A stretch of DNA of 64,000 nt from NCBI RefSeq assembly GCF_000384295.1, contig NZ_KB913037.1:6883533-6947532 (forward strand), given 5' to 3'. A program made the translations under genes and the position numbers. Shown here one piece after another: positions 62,083 to 64,000 of this stretch. The notes beneath the pieces are model-generated. The model saw only the letters and a program-made list of their open reading frames with translations, was not told the origin of the DNA and did not search any database. Each line of letters begins with the position of its first letter. Position 1 is the first letter of the stretch. Source of the DNA: Amycolatopsis balhimycina FH 1894 (lineage in GTDB: Bacteria; Actinomycetota; Actinomycetes; Mycobacteriales; Pseudonocardiaceae).

Positions 62083-62211
62083 ATGACCAGCAGGTTGAGA
62101 GCTGCCGTCGCCACCTTCTTCGTCGTGTTTTCGCTAGCGTTCGCCGTGGACGGAATCACGACCACGACCGTCCCGGCCGGTCCGGACTGCGTCCGGCCCT
62201 GCCACTTCTGA
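62083..62211 (+). CDS. 42-residue secreted or membrane-anchored peptide
   Basis: A short ORF with GAGGAG nine bases before the ATG. Residues 4-22 are an uncleaved or cleaved signal-like helix, and the tail ends PAGPDCVRPCHF with C36 and C40. Not recognised. It ends 13 bases before the convergent glycosyltransferase stop. Confidence 0.5.
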   Translation: MTSRLRAAVATFFVVFSLAFAVDGITTTTVPAGPDCVRPCHF

Positions 62212-62223
62212 GCGAGCGTCCGC

Positions 62224-63501
62224 CTACACTTCCGGGATTTCGGCCGGGACCGGTTCGAAGGCGTTGCCGGTGGCGATCTTGGGCCGGGGCAGTTCGACCG
62301 GCTCGCCCGGCTTCGTCCGCCGATAGACCGCGGCGGTCGCTTCGGCGATCCGGCCCCAGTCGAAGTCCGCGGCCAGCCGGGACTGCGCGGCCCGCGCCCG
62401 CTCGGCCGCGGCGTCCGCGTCGGAGAGCACCGTCGTCACGGCGTCGGCCAGCGCGGCGACATCGCCGGGGCTGAATGCCAGGCCTGTCTCGCCGTGCACC
62501 ACGACCTCGCCGAGCCCACCGGCCGTCGACGCCACGAGGGGCGCCTTCGCCGCGGCGGCCTCCAGCGCGACGATCCCGAACGGCTCGTACCGGCTGGGCA
62601 GCACCACGGCGTCGGCCGCGGCCAGCGCCGCCCGCAGATCGCGATCGGACAGGTGCCCGACGAAGTCGACGGCGCGCCGCACCCGCAGCTTCCGCGACTG
62701 CTCGACGAGCTCGTCGAAGTGTCGTCCTTTTCCGGCGACGACCACGCGCGTGCCGGGATGACGGCGCCGGATGCGGGGGAGCGCGGCCAGCAGGTCCTGC
62801 ACGCCCTTCTCCCACTCGAGTCGTCCGAAATAGAGCAACAGCGGAGCCCCGGCCGGGCTGTAGACCTCGCGGGCGTGCGCGATCTCCGCGGCCGGCACCT
62901 GCCAGCCGCGTTCCTCGATGCCGTTGTGGATCACGGTGACGTCGTCGGCCTCGACCTCGAAGAGGTGCGCGACCTCCCGGCGCATGGCCTGCGAGCAGGT
63001 GATCAGCGCGTCGGCGCGGTTCGCCAGCCACCACTCGACCGAGTGAACCTGCTGGTTCAGCGGGTGCGACAGCCAGCCGGAGTGCCGCCCTGCCTCGGTC
63101 GCGTGGATCGTGCCGATCAGCGGCACCCGGGCGGCCTCGGCGATCGCGATGGCCGGATGCGCGACGAGCCAGTCGTGCGCGTGGACGACGTCGGGCTGCC
63201 AGGTGCGCAGCAGGTCCTGCGCGGCGCGGATCATGGCGTGCCCCATGGCCAGTGTCCAGGCGACAAGGTCGCGTTCGAAGGTCACGTGCATCGGGTCCTC
63301 GGCGACCCGGATGATCCGCACGCCCTCGACGACGCGGTCGGTGCGCGGGTGCGTCCCGGCGTCGGTGCCCGCGGCGTGCCGGCAGAGCACCACGACCTCG
63401 TGGCCCTGTCGGGACAGGTGGGTGGCGAGCGCGTGCACGTGCCGGGCCAGGCCGCCGATGGCCACTGGCGGGTACTCCCAGGACAGCATCAGCACACGCA
63501 T
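62224..63501 (-). CDS. GT4 alpha-glucosyltransferase (Rv3032-like)
   Basis: A 425-residue GT4 glycosyltransferase of GT-B fold. N-terminal LMLSWEYPPVAIGGLARHVHALA, the middle VVHAHDWLVAHPAIAIAEAA and IGTIHATEAGRHSGW, and the C-terminal EPFGIVALEA with nucleotide-binding Glu. The N-terminal half is very close to Rv3032, the mycobacterial alpha-1,4-glucosyltransferase for glycogen and methylglucose polysaccharide. Usual partners (GH57 branching enzyme) are not in the window. ATG at 63501. Confidence 0.9.
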   Translation of the reverse strand: MRVLMLSWEYPPVAIGGLARHVHALATHLSRQGHEVVVLCRHAAGTDAGTHPRTDRVVEGVRIIRVAEDPMHVTFERDLVAWTLAMGHAMIRAAQDLLRTWQPDVVHAHDWLVAHPAIAIAEAARVPLIGTIHATEAGRHSGWLSHPLNQQVHSVEWWLANRADALITCSQAMRREVAHLFEVEADDVTVIHNGIEERGWQVPAAEIAHAREVYSPAGAPLLLYFGRLEWEKGVQDLLAALPRIRRRHPGTRVVVAGKGRHFDELVEQSRKLRVRRAVDFVGHLSDRDLRAALAAADAVVLPSRYEPFGIVALEAAAAKAPLVASTAGGLGEVVVHGETGLAFSPGDVAALADAVTTVLSDADAAAERARAAQSRLAADFDWGRIAEATAAVYRRTKPGEPVELPRPKIATGNAFEPVPAEIPEV

Positions 63502-63682
63502 GCGCAGAGGTTACTCGCGAGTCGGAAAAGGTCGACGGGCCCGTGGTGGCCCACCACGGACATCCTGGCTGAATGTGATGCTGATCACCAGGCGGTCGTC
63601 AGTGGCTGTCGACGGAACCGCGCCGGGGCGGTCCGAGCCGCCCCGGCAATCGGTCTCTCCGCGGGCGAATCGCAGGTCCCGG

Positions 63683-64000
63683 TCAGGACGGCAGCGCGGC
63701 TTCGATGGCCTTGACGACCATCTCGTCCTCCGGCTCGGTGCGCGGCCGGAACCGCGCCAGGACCTCGCCGTCGGCGCCGACGAGGAACTTCTCGAAGTTC
63801 CACTGGACGTCGCCCGCGGCGCCGTCGGCGTCGGCCGTCTTGGTCAGCTCCGCGTAGAGCGGGTGCCGGTCTTCGCCGTTGACGTCGATCTTCTGAAACA
63901 GCGGGAACGTGACGCCGTAGGTCGTCGAGCAGAACGTCTGGATCTCCTCCGCGCTGCCCGGTTCCTGCCCGGCGAACTGGTTACACGGAAATCCGACGAC
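63683..64000 (-). CDS. glutathione peroxidase family protein, 5' end beyond window
   Basis: The C-terminal 105 codons of a thioredoxin-fold peroxidase. GFPCNQFAGQEPGSAEEIQTF is the classical motif with the resolving Cys, then FPLFQKIDVNG, VQWNFEKFLV (catalytic W and N) and a final helix. The peroxidatic Cys lies upstream outside the window. It reduces hydroperoxides, probably with thioredoxin in this kind of organism. Confidence 0.93.
   Translation of the reverse strand, partial: VVGFPCNQFAGQEPGSAEEIQTFCSTTYGVTFPLFQKIDVNGEDRHPLYAELTKTADADGAAGDVQWNFEKFLVGADGEVLARFRPRTEPEDEMVVKAIEAALPS

Noticed and set aside
1..64000. Search for a defence system, prophage, CRISPR array or biosynthetic gene cluster
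   Set aside because: No regular repeats, Cas-like, restriction, reverse transcriptase, integrase, polyketide or peptide synthase genes were found; the monooxygenase and methyltransferases are single genes without a cluster.

Overview
The window is high-GC actinobacterial chromosome. The gene content (an F420-dependent LLM oxidoreductase, SigE-type sigma factors, an Rv3032-like glycosyltransferase, RamB beside isocitrate lyase, many GTG starts and leaderless-looking genes) fits Pseudonocardiaceae and most resembles Amycolatopsis. The genus is inferred from protein style, not from a marker gene. I see no rRNA, tRNA, CRISPR array, insertion sequence or prophage; this is ordinary chromosome with several accessory catabolic islands.

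Layout. 1-3853 (minus): a LytS-type kinase, LytTR regulator, small membrane protein and sodium:solute symporter, all translationally coupled except for a hairpin-bearing gap before the symporter. 3898-4617: a cyclase-fold protein. 4857-15708: a mannoside utilisation locus with sugar-binding lipoprotein, permease, ATPase, mannose-6-phosphate isomerase and LacI regulator on minus, and two secreted GH92 mannosidases on plus. Three copies of one palindromic operator tie this locus together. 15924-23891: housekeeping-type genes, including a DUF3817 protein, MarR, thiamine-binding protein, CnoX-like thioredoxin, zinc metallopeptidase and glycogen phosphorylase. 24203-25936: three genes resembling a type VII secretion substrate module. 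26000-32519: LLM oxidoreductase, a cysteine dioxygenase/rhodanese operon with a leader peptide, an ABC ATPase, enoyl-CoA hydratase, two methyltransferase-like proteins and DUF427.

32521-43014 is dense in regulator/target pairs: LysR; chitinase with two DasR-type sites; a GntR-TetR fusion opposite a DUF2306 protein; PadR with a rifampicin-monooxygenase-like flavoprotein; MarR with an MFS transporter; HxlR with an NmrA-like oxidoreductase. Several have a clear palindrome in the shared promoter. At 40456-40665 two gene 3' ends are fused back to back, which looks like a deletion scar.

43183-50089 holds an NlpC/P60 protein, nucleoside hydrolase, hexapeptide acyltransferase, two tiny membrane proteins with a shared Cys tail, a NADAR protein, threonine dehydratase and a SigE-type sigma factor with a membrane partner. 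50090-54786 is the glyoxylate shunt: ramB opposite aceA and aceB. 54907-60044 has a large subtilase and a second sigma/partner pair. The window ends with a TetR/DUF1348 pair, a methyltransferase, a 42-residue secreted peptide, an Rv3032-like glycosyltransferase and a partial glutathione peroxidase.

Start codons were moved from the longest open frame wherever a ribosome binding site, a 4-base ATGA/GTGA overlap or family length argued for it. Functions are assigned from sequence recognition only; no search was run.
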